The notes beneath the pieces are model-generated. The model worked only from the letters and a program-made list of their open reading frames with translations, was not told the DNA's origin and ran no database searches. Source: Saprospiraceae bacterium (GTDB taxonomy: Bacteria; Bacteroidota; Bacteroidia; Chitinophagales; Saprospiraceae). Taken from it: DNA of 64,000 nt. Positions within the stretch are counted from its first letter, which is position 1; every line of letters begins with the position of its first letter. Of the stretch, positions 39,101 to 48,209 are shown piece after piece. The stretch spans positions 72,156 to 136,155 of the forward strand of contig JADKBO010000021.1 in NCBI GenBank assembly GCA_016715105.1, in the 5' to 3' direction. The position numbers were made by a program, and so were the translations under genes.

Positions 39101-41665
39101 GTACGCATTGGCAGACCTGAGTTCAATTTTAATAATACCAATGGTGTTTTCACAGTCAGAGCTGTGAGGCCTTCCAACAACTGTATATCGCCGCCAAAAA
39201 CCATCAGACTGGCATTTGATACTTTAGCACCCACTATAGATTTAGTTCCTAATGATATTGAATGCACCAATCCAATACCAACAATTAGTTTTTCGAGCTC
39301 AGAACCAGTGCGCAATGTAGTTTGGAGGAGAGATACTACCATTTTGTCTAGCAATAGAGATACTTTAAGCGTAGCCACACCTGGAACATATGCGTTCACC
39401 AGTACAGACAATCGTGGTTGTATCGTCAAAGATTCTATTACGGTTTTGGATTTGAGAGATACAGTACAATACACCATTGCCTCAGAAGTTGTTGGATGCG
39501 AAAAAGGTTTCATTGCTTTGACCGACACTCAAAATCTTCAAACCATCGTTTGGACAGGGCCTGAACCCATTGCCGACGGAGTGCTCACTTATGAACCTAC
39601 TTTGCCAGGCACCTACTCATTTGAGATGACCAGTATTCTGGGCTGTATTTACAATGATAGCATTGTTGTTGGCAGAGATTCTATTCCACCAGTGGTTTTG
39701 AGAAAAATTTCAGACACCATTACCTGTTTCAGTCCTGGAGTTGCAATTGGTTTTTCAATAGACAAACCTCTATTAGATATTTCATGGGTGGGACCAGATA
39801 GTAGTTCCTTACAAATGGATAGTACATATTCTGTATCAAAGCCAGGTACCTATTATGCAACCATCAGGTCTACCAACAAATGTTTGGTCACTGATTCGAT
39901 CACTGTAGCCATAGATACCATGCCTCCCAGTTTTTCTTTAAGGTCAGATTCTTTGACTTGCTTCAGATCATTTGCGCAAATAAATGTGGATAGCATTACC
40001 AATATTATCGAATATAAATGGAGGGGCCCAGGAACATACGCATCAGTTTTAAAAGATTTGAGGGTGACGGTGGCTGGAAATTATGTGCTTACTGCCATAG
40101 AACGCAACGGATGTGTTTCCTCTGACTCCATCACCATCGTTGATGACAAAAGAATCCCAGTCATCAGCGTTCCTGATACGGTTTTTATACCTTGTAATGG
40201 AGATTCTGCAATCGTTACAGTGACGTCCGATCAACCATTAAAACTTTATCGTTGGATAAGTCCAACTGCTGTACTTTCCACGATGGATACCTTATCAACC
40301 ACTGTACCTGGCAGGATTGTGGTCAATGTTTTGTCACAAGAAAATTGTCAAGCGCAAGCAAGTTTTACCATACTTCCAGATCTGAGGACAACCAATGCAT
40401 CTATCGATGGCTTCAATATTTTATGTGATCCTGATTCTACTACTTTAACTGCCAATATTAGTACACCAAAAATCAACTATTACTGGCTTACCCCTGATAA
40501 TCAAAGACTTGACACAGTTCCTACGTTTAGTAGTCGATTGGCTGGAGATTATACACTGATTGTAGAAAGAAGCCTCAATTGTTTTGATACTTTCATGCGC
40601 ACGATCACCATCGATCAAAATCAACCTGCTATCATCAATATAAGTCAAGAGACTCCCCTATTGTGCAAAAACACAGAAGTAAATCTCATCAGTGAAGTCA
40701 ACCATTTTGACTTATCCAGATTGGAGTATACTTGGTCTTTTTCTGGTGGCACATTTTCGGGATCAACAACAGATAGTATAGTTGCAGTTACCAAACCTGG
40801 AACCTATTCTTTGATTATTAAAGACTTGGTCAATAATTGTTTTGACACATCCTCGATTACAGTTGTACAAGAAACTAGCACTTTGGTTGAATTTAATGCA
40901 TTCCCCAAAGCACCAACGTGTGTAGGAGACAATGACGGACAAATCGAGCTCGTCAATGTAATTGGTGGCATCGGCCCTTACAAGATCAGCATCAACAGAC
41001 CTGGTGATGTGATCAATGATTCTCTCATTGCTGGACTTATTGCGCGCCAATATATTGTGACCTTGACAGATTTATACGGATGCGAATTGAGCAAAAGTAT
41101 CAATGTTCCATCTGCTTTATTTTTTGAAGTATTTTTGCCAGCTGATACCAGTTTGAGACTTGGTGATGTTGTACCCATCAATTACACCACCAATTTACCA
41201 AGCAGCTTGGTGGGGGCGGTCAACTGGTATTTTAATGGGGAAGAAATATGTGGAAATTGCACTTCCATTGACTTTGATGGTTTAGTCTCAGGAATAGTAG
41301 TTGCAGAACTGATCGATACCATGGGCTGCCAAGTTTACGATACCATGCAAATCTTTGTCGCCGAGTCCATAGATTGGCCATTGGCAAATATCATATCTAC
41401 CAGCGCGGCAGCTACTGTCAATTCAGTGTTTTTCTTACCCACAAACCAAGGAGTAGAAATGGTTGAGCAAGTTGCCATTTTTGATCGTTGGGGAAACATG
41501 GTTTGGAATAAACTGGACTTGGTGCCAGGTCTTCCGGGAGATGGATGGAATCCAAGCTTGAAAGGAGATGCTCTTTTGCCGGGCGTTTATGCAGTTTACA
41601 TTCGCGCGAAGCTCAAAAACGGAAATATTTTTGAGACAAAACGAGACATTACCGTGATCAAATAA
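36191..41665 (+). CDS. Giant surface protein: P-domain, Ig-like repeats, T9SS type B sorting domain
   Basis: The 1,824-residue protein starts at TTG (a signal peptide AFVLLLLILLTCRITAQ follows at once, which supports this start). Residues about 20-180 form a proprotein-convertase P/Homo B domain (MSLVSPSGQKIDLLG, GTWVLEIEDVSQFDVG). From about 370 to 1530 lies an array of about twelve Ig-like modules of 80-100 residues, each with a Trp-based core such as IWNGPGG, YSWNGPF, IQWTGPNG, IVWTGPEP, ISWVGPDS or YKWRGPGT, each followed by PGTY and a Cys-D-S-I/T strand. A SprB-like segment (GDNDGQIELVNVIGGIGPYKISI) follows near 1580. The end VAIFDRWGNMVWNK ... PGVYAVYIRAKL is the gliding type B domain. 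It is probably a cell-surface adhesin exported by T9SS. No catalytic site is seen. Confidence 0.9.
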   Translation: MRAFVLLLLILLTCRITAQSCILQNFSIPDDRFVSIPIIISGATTDLTNDKICNITLEFNHESINQLRMSLVSPSGQKIDLLGPATAPSNPSFPPIEYDISFVQCTATAVPALGYSARWDNDQIWFGSLIQGSYFPYNGCLEGLNTGQINGTWVLEIEDVSQFDVGTLACISIEFCNSKNINTQFCDTRAGSFTIASDSYCTNEVYNFGAITRFPQGQSPSPQYINRYVITSGTRVEAYSDNTLDINQLSAGTYKVCQFSVLAIDTSKLPVVGSIINQGDFGSEFARLGLCGAVSNTCIDLIAKPVKDSVFITPPPICNGSSYQFRNMSFTTQDTFYVPVSAVDPNLCDTIYVIDLKVIDLNPTIVADNPNLACNLSTIQLTATKTGYTNMATYTWSTSDGNITSSNLDTANIDKIGTYNLVVNDQGCTDMTSLTITYDPTTPTLTVSTDTITCTEPLATIRVTTSSSFAITNIDWMGAGTPLPPDGLSIGIPGTYNGLVTHADGCVVPIEARISIDTATILPQLVANPMDFDCRNRSTSLSINNAAIFSTTSNYFHRNDITGLFAPVSFPDNVVLIGIYKVDAVMARNGCPVSAEVNVRDTSYIPNVSLETFCRGNEVWVQAVADRPAGTLIWNGPGGAVFTPNGLQQRVLIDGAYSLSFTSASGCDAPNTNIQITQRNEFPVFDVADDSISCVMNTVQLKLTQQIATATYSWNGPFNFTSSEAVPTVSAVGQYFGEARLANGCITRDTANITLFISVADPTFAPDIIVDCSMDTIQLIPQDTINYRYVWIDSLSPPIISPLNQAIALVQEPGIYRVHAIDNMTNCIIKKEIQVGDERDLPVLDSVITKKTCTTNSTASIAVSIDTLSKMQGIQWTGPNGFTSNMLTIDDLQEGTYVYKLTTLKGCNLKDTFTIIHDVILPILDSVALKPFDTIYCDNDFSILITARSDNAGDQFIWSGGSAVFSNNAQVRIGRPEFNFNNTNGVFTVRAVRPSNNCISPPKTIRLAFDTLAPTIDLVPNDIECTNPIPTISFSSSEPVRNVVWRRDTTILSSNRDTLSVATPGTYAFTSTDNRGCIVKDSITVLDLRDTVQYTIASEVVGCEKGFIALTDTQNLQTIVWTGPEPIADGVLTYEPTLPGTYSFEMTSILGCIYNDSIVVGRDSIPPVVLRKISDTITCFSPGVAIGFSIDKPLLDISWVGPDSSSLQMDSTYSVSKPGTYYATIRSTNKCLVTDSITVAIDTMPPSFSLRSDSLTCFRSFAQINVDSITNIIEYKWRGPGTYASVLKDLRVTVAGNYVLTAIERNGCVSSDSITIVDDKRIPVISVPDTVFIPCNGDSAIVTVTSDQPLKLYRWISPTAVLSTMDTLSTTVPGRIVVNVLSQENCQAQASFTILPDLRTTNASIDGFNILCDPDSTTLTANISTPKINYYWLTPDNQRLDTVPTFSSRLAGDYTLIVERSLNCFDTFMRTITIDQNQPAIINISQETPLLCKNTEVNLISEVNHFDLSRLEYTWSFSGGTFSGSTTDSIVAVTKPGTYSLIIKDLVNNCFDTSSITVVQETSTLVEFNAFPKAPTCVGDNDGQIELVNVIGGIGPYKISINRPGDVINDSLIAGLIARQYIVTLTDLYGCELSKSINVPSALFFEVFLPADTSLRLGDVVPINYTTNLPSSLVGAVNWYFNGEEICGNCTSIDFDGLVSGIVVAELIDTMGCQVYDTMQIFVAESIDWPLANIISTSAAATVNSVFFLPTNQGVEMVEQVAIFDRWGNMVWNKLDLVPGLPGDGWNPSLKGDALLPGVYAVYIRAKLKNGNIFETKRDITVIK

Positions 41666-41672
41666 CAAAAAG

Positions 41673-42566
41673 TTACTTGTTATTGACAATGGTATTTGCA
41701 TGTTCAATGCCTTCTTGCCACCATTTTTTCATCAACTTGGGATAAAAGTAAAATGAGTGTTCTGTCAGCACTCTAGGCGTGAAAAACTGTCTTATCTTGA
41801 TGTTGGGATTATAAATGCTTTCCAATTGTGCAATGTGAATATCATTTCTCGAAATCTGCTGTAGCATGAAATCCATAGAATTGAGTAGGATATCAAAAGG
41901 ATTTCTTGAAACAGTTTTTCTCACCATCTGGTGTTTAGGCCGTAAAATGATCACGTCCACCTCAGTGGCTCCGGCATCTATGGCTTCCTCTATGGGAATG
42001 TAATTTCCAAAACCTCCATCGGCATATTCAAAACCATTTTTGTCTACGATACTCATGAAAGGAACAAAACAGGTGGAAGCCCACATCCAGTCAATGAAAT
42101 CCTCGTATTCAAAATCAGTCAGGTATTTAAATTCAACTTTATTTAAAGTAAGGTTTGAGACAGTGACGGCGACTTTGAGGTTTTCTCTTTTTGCTCTTTC
42201 AAACAAACCCTCAGTAAGTATTTTAGTTATGGTCTTGCGCAAAGCTTTGGTTTCACCAAATGTTTTTTTCCTTTTAGCAAACATCAAGAGCGTATTGAAG
42301 TGGTTTATTTTACTTTGGAAAGTGCCATCCTCAAACTCTTTGACAATGAAGGGGGAAATGCTGTAGATATCGCTTTGCGTCACAGAAGTATACGCTTCCC
42401 TAAGCCTGCTAATTTCTCCCAAGGCCAGCAGCGGTACGAGTAAACTACCCGTAGAACAGCCTACAAAAATATCATACTTTATTTTTTCTTCTTCGATGAG
42501 ATATTGTGCAATTCCGCCCGCAAATGCTCCTTTCGATCCTCCACCAGATATTACTAAAGCTCGCAT
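41673..42566 (-). CDS. Patatin-like phospholipase
   Basis: The 297-residue protein has the complete patatin layout: oxyanion-hole SGGGSKGAFAGG (about 7-18), nucleophile elbow GCSTG (about 37-41) and the catalytic Asp in YADGGFGNYIP (about 176-186). No signal peptide is seen, so it is probably cytoplasmic or a peripheral membrane lipid acyl hydrolase. It follows the GT-C-like membrane gene after only 6 nt and is likely cotranscribed. Confidence 0.9.
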   Translation of the reverse strand: MRALVISGGGSKGAFAGGIAQYLIEEEKIKYDIFVGCSTGSLLVPLLALGEISRLREAYTSVTQSDIYSISPFIVKEFEDGTFQSKINHFNTLLMFAKRKKTFGETKALRKTITKILTEGLFERAKRENLKVAVTVSNLTLNKVEFKYLTDFEYEDFIDWMWASTCFVPFMSIVDKNGFEYADGGFGNYIPIEEAIDAGATEVDVIILRPKHQMVRKTVSRNPFDILLNSMDFMLQQISRNDIHIAQLESIYNPNIKIRQFFTPRVLTEHSFYFYPKLMKKWWQEGIEHANTIVNNK

Positions 42567-42572
42567 AAAAAG

Positions 42573-44366
42573 CTATTTCTTTAAAGATTTGAATGGTTTT
42601 GAAGATTGCAATATACCATCAAATCCGATTAATTGGAGGTTTCTAAAACAAATTTCATTGGTGCTGTCTGCATTCCATATTGAAATAACAATACTTTCTG
42701 CTTCTTCCATTGCTTTAGAATCCAACCAGATGGTATGCCAGGTCTTTCCCCCCAAAAGTCTTTGAATTCTAAGCAAGTCATTACCTATGTTTCTAGATCC
42801 TTTATAATAACTTACGATCATCTGAGCATGCTTCCAAATTTCTGGTTCTCTGTCCTGAGCGATTGCATCGAGTTTGAAGCGGAAATACTTTTTATCAGGA
42901 AATTGCTTGAGCTCCCAACGTTTACTGTATTGTACCTTAGCATTCAAACAAAAAAGTCCGCTTTTTTTGATCAGTAAACTGTCTCCGACGATATTTTCAC
43001 CAAAGCTGACATCAGTATCCAATAACTTTACCATTTGGTCAGTAAGGCTATCCTTCAAAACAGCAGCTTTTAAATATTCATAAGTGATATCCGGTGGAGC
43101 TAACAGTTTAGCATGTGTTTCATCGTGAATTCTCCAAAAATTCAAAAAAGTCAAAATACTGATCGTAAGCCATAAAAGGATACCTGACCAAAGCCGTTTC
43201 AAACAAAAATCAACCAATGCAGCAAATGGCAAAGCCAAAAAAACATACAATTGATTGATGTACAATGAGCCACTGTCTCCCCCATTCCACCAAAAATAAT
43301 AATTTATGGATGCCCAGCCAATCAGTAAAACGACAGAAAAAATGGGTAAAATGATCCTGAATAGCACTGATTTCATGCAGAAAAACCCCAAAACCATCAC
43401 AATTAAAATAGGTGAATACAGAAAAACGCCACTTTTTGGGCCAAACATCAACGCTTCCAATCTAGAAATATCTCTGGTCACCCCTATTATCTGATCATTA
43501 AAAACAAAAGCCTGCCCTGAATATTTGATCCAATAAGTTATTTGCATTGCAATAAGCAAACTCATCGACAAAATCAAATACAAATAAGACTTATAGTTTT
43601 TGATTATGTGATAGAGCCTTACTTTGAGGTGATGGATTTTGGGAGAAACTTTCCATAAAATGGGAATTAAAATCAAAATGATTTCGACAGGTCTCAACAA
43701 AACAGTCAAGCCCAAAATTAATCCTACCAGGATGCCAATGTTTATTTTTGGCTTTTCGAAAAACAAACCAGCGGCATATAATAAAGCGCTGTGTAAGAAA
43801 AAAAGATAAATAAGGTCTAGTTGATCTAACACTTGCCATAAATCTGCCCAATAAGTTGCTGCACAAATAGCAAATAGGGTCACCACTTTCACCGCTGAAG
43901 TGAAGTATTTGGACAACACCACCCATAATAAATACCAACCTAAAAGTAATAATAAGCCACCATACCAATGATAGACAACAAAGTATGTGATGGACAGACC
44001 ATTTGCGGTGTCGCCCTTTTTCTGGGCTAATAAATGTGCGACCGTAAAAGCAGGCAAGGTCATTACACTGGTGCCCATGGTATTTTTCAAAATTTTACCG
44101 CCATTTCTACCCACAGTGTAAAGAGCATTCGACATTTCTGTTTCAGTACTATCTGTAAATAATGAGTCGGCCCAAGCAAGGTTACTTAAGTCTTTCTGAA
44201 TGAATATGGCATTTAAATAAATGGGGAAAATCGGCCGTTCATTGAGCAAAAAACTTGGATTTTCAACTTTGGATTTTATGGTGGGCAGCGCAAACGCAGT
44301 ATAGATGGCTGACAATAAAGCAGCTAATGATACTATGTAAAAGAATTTGAGAAGGCGCTTTTTCAA
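42573..44366 (-). CDS. Polytopic membrane protein, GT-C glycosyltransferase-like
   Basis: The 597-residue protein has about ten membrane helices in the first 420 residues and a soluble C-terminal domain of about 170 residues (SFGENIVGDSLLIKK ... WHTIWLDSKAMEEAE). GLILGLTVLLRPVEIILILIP resembles the GLxxGLAxLxRP helix of GT-C transferases (PMT/ArnT/GT39-type). The extracellular loop after the first helix lacks a clear catalytic DE pair, so the activity is uncertain. The C-terminal jelly-roll-like part ending in ICFRNLQLIGF could bind carbohydrate. The partner patatin gene overlaps its transcription unit. Confidence 0.6.
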   Translation of the reverse strand: MKKRLLKFFYIVSLAALLSAIYTAFALPTIKSKVENPSFLLNERPIFPIYLNAIFIQKDLSNLAWADSLFTDSTETEMSNALYTVGRNGGKILKNTMGTSVMTLPAFTVAHLLAQKKGDTANGLSITYFVVYHWYGGLLLLLGWYLLWVVLSKYFTSAVKVVTLFAICAATYWADLWQVLDQLDLIYLFFLHSALLYAAGLFFEKPKINIGILVGLILGLTVLLRPVEIILILIPILWKVSPKIHHLKVRLYHIIKNYKSYLYLILSMSLLIAMQITYWIKYSGQAFVFNDQIIGVTRDISRLEALMFGPKSGVFLYSPILIVMVLGFFCMKSVLFRIILPIFSVVLLIGWASINYYFWWNGGDSGSLYINQLYVFLALPFAALVDFCLKRLWSGILLWLTISILTFLNFWRIHDETHAKLLAPPDITYEYLKAAVLKDSLTDQMVKLLDTDVSFGENIVGDSLLIKKSGLFCLNAKVQYSKRWELKQFPDKKYFRFKLDAIAQDREPEIWKHAQMIVSYYKGSRNIGNDLLRIQRLLGGKTWHTIWLDSKAMEEAESIVISIWNADSTNEICFRNLQLIGFDGILQSSKPFKSLKK

Positions 44367-44436
44367 TTCATGTCATTTCTGAATTGTAAAAATAGGCTAC
44401 CTGATGATTATTGTCTCAATGAGCTAGGTTTAGTTT

Positions 44437-44757
44437 TTATTTCTTTACCTTTTTGAGGGTATCGAGTAAATCATCCAGTTGATTGAATCTGGTTTCCCAA
44501 ATTTTGCGAAATTGCTCAATCCATTGATCAACTTCCTTCATTTTCTCAACCTCCAATTGATAATAAATTTCTCTACCCTTTTGCTCTTGAGAAATCAAGT
44601 CACACTCTGTGAGGATGCGCAGGTGTTTGGAAACCGCTTGACGAGTGGTGTCAAAATGTTGGGCAATGGCATTGGGTGTCATTGGTTGTAAGGCAATGAG
44701 TACGATGATTGCCCTTCTGGTGGGGTCGGCAATTGCTTGAAAAATATCTCTTCTCAC
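44437..44757 (-). CDS. ArsR-family winged-helix transcriptional regulator
   Basis: The 106-residue protein has FQAIADPTRRAIIVLI (helix 1-2), TPNAIAQHFDTTRQAVSKHLRILTECDLI as the helix-turn-helix, and REIYYQLE as the wing. No metal-binding Cys motif is present, so it belongs to the metal-independent group usually linked to SRPBCC/AHSA1 proteins. No such partner is adjacent here. Confidence 0.9.
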   Translation of the reverse strand: MRRDIFQAIADPTRRAIIVLIALQPMTPNAIAQHFDTTRQAVSKHLRILTECDLISQEQKGREIYYQLEVEKMKEVDQWIEQFRKIWETRFNQLDDLLDTLKKVKK

Positions 44758-44911
44758 TTAATATTTGCGTTTAATTTACGAAAACATTCGGTTGCAAATA
44801 TAGCTAGATGAATTAAATTATCAGTCTTTTTTTTTATTTTTGAGGCTCTGAGCTTAAAAATAAAAGAATTGTGAAGTTCTATGACCAATAAAAAGCAGCA
44901 TCAAAGCATTT

Positions 44912-45026
44912 CTAGTGCAAAATTAAATAGGAAATAAGCCCAAAAAGTGCACTCAAACCAATCCAAGAAATCATTCCAATTTTAAAACGATACATGCCAA
45001 TAAAGGAAACTATTCCCCAGCCAACT
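44912..45026 (-). pseudogene. Detached second copy of the chrA 3' end
   Basis: The minus strand encodes GWGIVSFIGMYRFKIGM followed by ISWIGLSALFGLISYLILH and a stop. This is nearly the same as the C-terminus of the chromate transporter at 46655-47969 (about 90% nucleotide identity over 80 nt). Nothing of the remaining gene precedes it; instead a promoter-like repeat abuts it. Confidence 0.75.
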
Positions 45027-45075
45027 TTCTTATTATCGAAGCAAACCAATATCACCTCTTAGCATTTTATACAAA
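45023..45075. repeat. Direct repeat B, copy 1
   Basis: The core is AACCAATATCACCTCTT, followed by a variable base and GCATTTT, with AACTTTCT on the left. It matches copy 2 at 46351-46400 in the same orientation. Confidence 0.65.
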
Positions 45076-45377
45076 CTATGCGGCCAAACAGTTGTAGATA
45101 TTTAAATTGTAATCTGTTAGGATTTGATACCTCTTTTTAAATTCAACTAATTTACTTGCAGCTAAGTACATGAAGTCGTAACAGTTATCAGCTTTTGCCC
45201 ATTTTTATCTGTAAATCCAAAGCAAAAATGAAAACCCATGTTAGGATTGTTTTTGAACAACCGGAATAAATCCGAAATGACTCTTTGAGTGCATTCCTTC
45301 AAATACATGTACCACTTTATTTTGGTTTAATTCACAATTTTGGCAGCTACCTCGGTAGTATTCCAATTCATTATCAC

Positions 45378-45599
45378 CTAACTTTTGAACTCAGAAAAAA
45401 TCTCCCTTAGTACAGAAAGGAAAAAGTATTTATCGCTTTGAAGTTTGTCTTCATCATACTCTTTTTCGTTCAACAGTGGTTCTAATTCACTAATTTGAAG
45501 ATTTCTGGTGAATTGTATAAATTCATCCATATTATATGATTCGGATTCTGCATCAATTGAGTCTTTAATTTCAAGTATTCTTATTTCATCGTAGTTCAT
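45378..45599 (-). CDS. Small acidic protein of unknown family
   Basis: The longest frame starts at a GTG (45665) inside a palindrome and is doubtful. ATG 45599 gives a 73-residue protein, MNYDEIRILEIKDS..., rich in Glu/Asp/Ser and probably helical. I do not recognise it. It lies in the decayed zone between repeat B copies and could be a fragment. Confidence 0.35.
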   Translation of the reverse strand: MNYDEIRILEIKDSIDAESESYNMDEFIQFTRNLQISELEPLLNEKEYDEDKLQSDKYFFLSVLREIFSEFKS

Positions 45600-45660
45600 A
45601 TTTTTAATTTTTATTTGCTGTTTAACACCTTTTAAGGGTTTATATTTTACCGTTAAATCA

Positions 45661-45711
45661 CTCACCGGCGTACGGTGAGCATACCTGACGGAGCCTGCCG
45701 ATAGGCAGCTC
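45661..45711. repeat. Two adjacent GC-rich palindromes
   Basis: CTCACCG (45661-45667) pairs with CGGTGAG (45673-45679) across GCGTA. CTGCC (45695-45699) pairs with GGCAG (45704-45708), extended by GAG/CTC with a bulge. They are unusually GC-rich for the region and resemble interspersed REP-like elements of Bacteroidota. They could also be the terminator of the zinc-ribbon gene. Confidence 0.5.
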
Positions 45712-45719
45712 TGGCATGG

Positions 45720-46337
45720 TCATGCATTGTTCTCGGCTGTTTTCCTTTTAAGTTTAATTATTGTGTTCAACAGATCATCTCTATTCTTTTTGCTCGAAAT
45801 CCATTTAGGTAATTTTTCTATCATAGATTGATATTCTCCTAAATGTCGTTTTCTTACTTCTGCTGACACATATTTCTCTATTTCATTTAGATGTTCTGTG
45901 TTATACGCCCAAAAGCAATTGTTTTTGAAGTTTACCCTTATACCAGAAGTCTAAACCAAAATATTGATCTTTGCTTGTTGATTATACATTCCGCTTGTTT
46001 TGTATAAATTAAATTCCACCTCTATTTGATTTTGATGATTGCAATCGGGGCATTTACAATTTGATTTTTTACTGTTGTGGGTAGATCTTTAGTTTCTAAA
46101 TCGAAAGATTGAGTTACAATTCTCACAAACTACTTTCTGAATATTTGAAAGGGCTGAGTATTCAAATCCTTTTTTTCGAGTAATGACAATTGCCACACTT
46201 TAATTCAGGTTCATTTTGACTTTGATTAGGAGTATTTAGAGTTCTTTATTTGAGCATTGAGGACACGCTACATCAATCTTGCTGATGTGGTACCATTTTG
46301 TATTTCCTTTGTCTTTATATATATTTTCTGTTTTCAT
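45720..46337 (-). pseudogene. Broken double zinc-ribbon protein gene
   Basis: A start at 46337 (MKTENIYKDKGN) begins a protein that can be followed through several frames: WYHISKIDVACPQC, then CGNC, CENCNSIFRF, CPDCNHQNQIEVEFN, GLDFWYK, and finally VNFKNNCFWAYNTEHL / IEKYVSAEVRKRHLGEYQSMIEKLPKW to a stop at 45720. The four CxxC pairs make two zinc ribbons, and the FWAYNTEHL..IE.Y block matches a Bacteroidota family of about 190 residues often listed as zinc-ribbon or PriA-like proteins. At least three frameshifts are needed. Either the gene is dead or this zone has many sequencing errors. Confidence 0.6.
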
Positions 46338-46350
46338 TTTTCTTTGTGAG

Positions 46351-46400
46351 AACTTTCTATAAACAAGCAAAACCAATATCACCTCTTCGCATTTTTATAA
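46351..46400. repeat. Direct repeat B, copy 2
   Basis: It matches copy 1 at 45023-45075 in the same orientation. On the minus strand it lies directly upstream of the zinc-ribbon start at 46337, and contains TTGGTTTTGC, close to a -7 element, so it probably is that gene's promoter region. Confidence 0.6.
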
Positions 46401-46654
46401 AATTCCTAACCAAACTTAATAAGTTCCCTCAACATTCTCCCCCCTCTACATTGCATTGTTATCAAATAAAATTGAAATACGCTGGTGCTCACTATTTATT
46501 TCTTCAAAAGCCTTCACAGACTTGACTTTGTCAAGCTATAACTACAAAAGTTTAAACTTTACCCCTCCAAATATAATCGCCCCTGTTCATACTTTATATG
46601 TTTTACTACAATTTTTTTTTTATAGGCCTTGTTAATGATAAATTGTTCTTAGAA

Positions 46655-47969
46655 TCAATTTACAATTAAATAAAAAACAAGTCCAAAAAGAGCACTCATA
46701 CCAATCCACGAAATCATTCCAATTTTAAACCGATACATGCCGATAAAGGAAACAATTCCCCAACTCAGTACTAACATAATTAATTCCAGAAAAAGCAAAT
46801 TCTTTAGGAAATAAAACTGCTTGCCCCAAATAAATGGTCAAATTGAGGATAACTCCCACAACAGCAGCAGTAACTAAAGAAAGTATTTCTTTGACCATTT
46901 TATTTTCCTGGGTTCGCTCGATGATGGGTGCTCCAGCGAATATGAATAGGAAACATGGGAGAAAAATATAAAAGGTAGTGGTAATAAGTCCTAAGCTGCC
47001 CATCAATAATGAATTTCCGAAATGATTGTGTCCTGCCATGAATCCCACGAAAACAAGCACCATGATCAAGGGTCCTGGTGTTGTTTCTCCAAGGGCTAAG
47101 CCGTCAATCATCTGAAGATTGGTCAACCAATTGAATTTTTCAACACTGACTTGTGCGACGTACGGCAAAACAGCATATGCTCCGCCAAAAGTTACCAATG
47201 ATGCCTTTGTGAAAAAGACTACCAAGTTTTTCCAAAATTGAAAGTCTGATGTAAAAAAATAAAAAAGCAATTAAGGGAATTATCCAAAGCAGTACAGCTA
47301 TCAAGCTTTTTTTTTCCAAAATGAACTGGATTAAAACTCGTATTGCCAACAATGGGTCTTTATTGATGTAATAATCGCCTTCATCCTCTACAATTTTGTT
47401 TCGGGTTGTTGGGACTGAAAAATTGCGGGAAATAACTACCGGTAGAATCTGCAATTAAAATGGTGCCAAGAATGATCAAAGGAAAGGGAATGTTGAAAAA
47501 ATATATACCAATAAAAGCTGCCAATGCCACAAAAATATGAAAAGGGCTTAATAAAGATTTCTTTCCAATTTTGATTAAGCGCAAGGATTACAATGGCAAT
47601 AACTGCAGGCTTGAGTCCATCAAACATGGCATAAATCCAAGGAATGTTTCCATATGAAACATAAATTAAACTCAATGCCAAAAGAATAAACATGGATGGT
47701 AAGAAGAATAAAATTCCTGCTGCCAAACCGCCTCGTGTTCCGTGTAACATCCAGCCAATATAAGTTGCCAATTGCTGCGCTTCAGGACCAGGTAAAATCA
47801 TACAATAATTAAGTGCATGCAAAAACTTACTATTGCTGATCCATTTTTTCTTGTCGACCAGGTATTCATGCATGATGGCGATTTGCCCTGCTGGTCCACC
47901 AAAACTGATGAATCCAAGTTTGATCCAAAATAATAGTGCCTCTTTGAAATCTGGTTTTATTGGCATCAC
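46655..47969 (-). pseudogene. chrA: Chromate transporter, several frameshifts
   Basis: From 47969 the protein can be followed through four frames to a stop at 46655: FISFGGPAGQIAIMHEYLV with ILPGPEAQQLATYIGW (first CHR domain), then SPFHIFVALAAFIGIY, the linker KIVEDEGDYYINKDP, the second CHR domain VTFGGAYAVLPYVAQ with LGETTPGPLIMVLVFVGF, and a tail ISWIGMSALFGLVFYLIVN. Two CHR domains in about 430 residues is normal for long-chain ChrA, a proton-driven chromate efflux system. At least four indels are needed over 1.3 kb, higher than elsewhere in the window, so true decay is possible. A fragment of the 3' end is duplicated at 44912. Confidence 0.8.
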
Positions 47970-48147
47970 TTTATTTGTTTAAATCTGAGCACGAGTTGCG
48001 GAGACAAATATTGATATTTTGTAAATGCCACAAAAATGACATTCCATTTACTTATAGGCTAAAATCCAAAGATCTAAAATTTTATTCAAAAGAAAACACT
48101 TTGCTCCCAAGCTGTATTTCGAATCTAATCCTTCAAATAAACAAAAA

Positions 48148-48182
48148 AAATCCCCAAATCAGCCAATGCCAAATGGGGATTT
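48148..48182. terminator. Hairpin terminator downstream of the DoxX-like gene
   Basis: AAATCCCCA (48148-48156) pairs with TGGGGATTT (48174-48182); A-tract on the left acts as T-tract for minus-strand transcripts. It lies 28 nt beyond the stop of the membrane-protein gene at 48210. Confidence 0.8.
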
Positions 48183-48209
48183 AATTCATTACAAAGTAAG
48201 TCAGCATCA

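Noticed and set aside
39097..39528. 143-residue minus-strand frame
   Set aside because: It is antisense to the giant surface-protein gene and has no recognisable domain.
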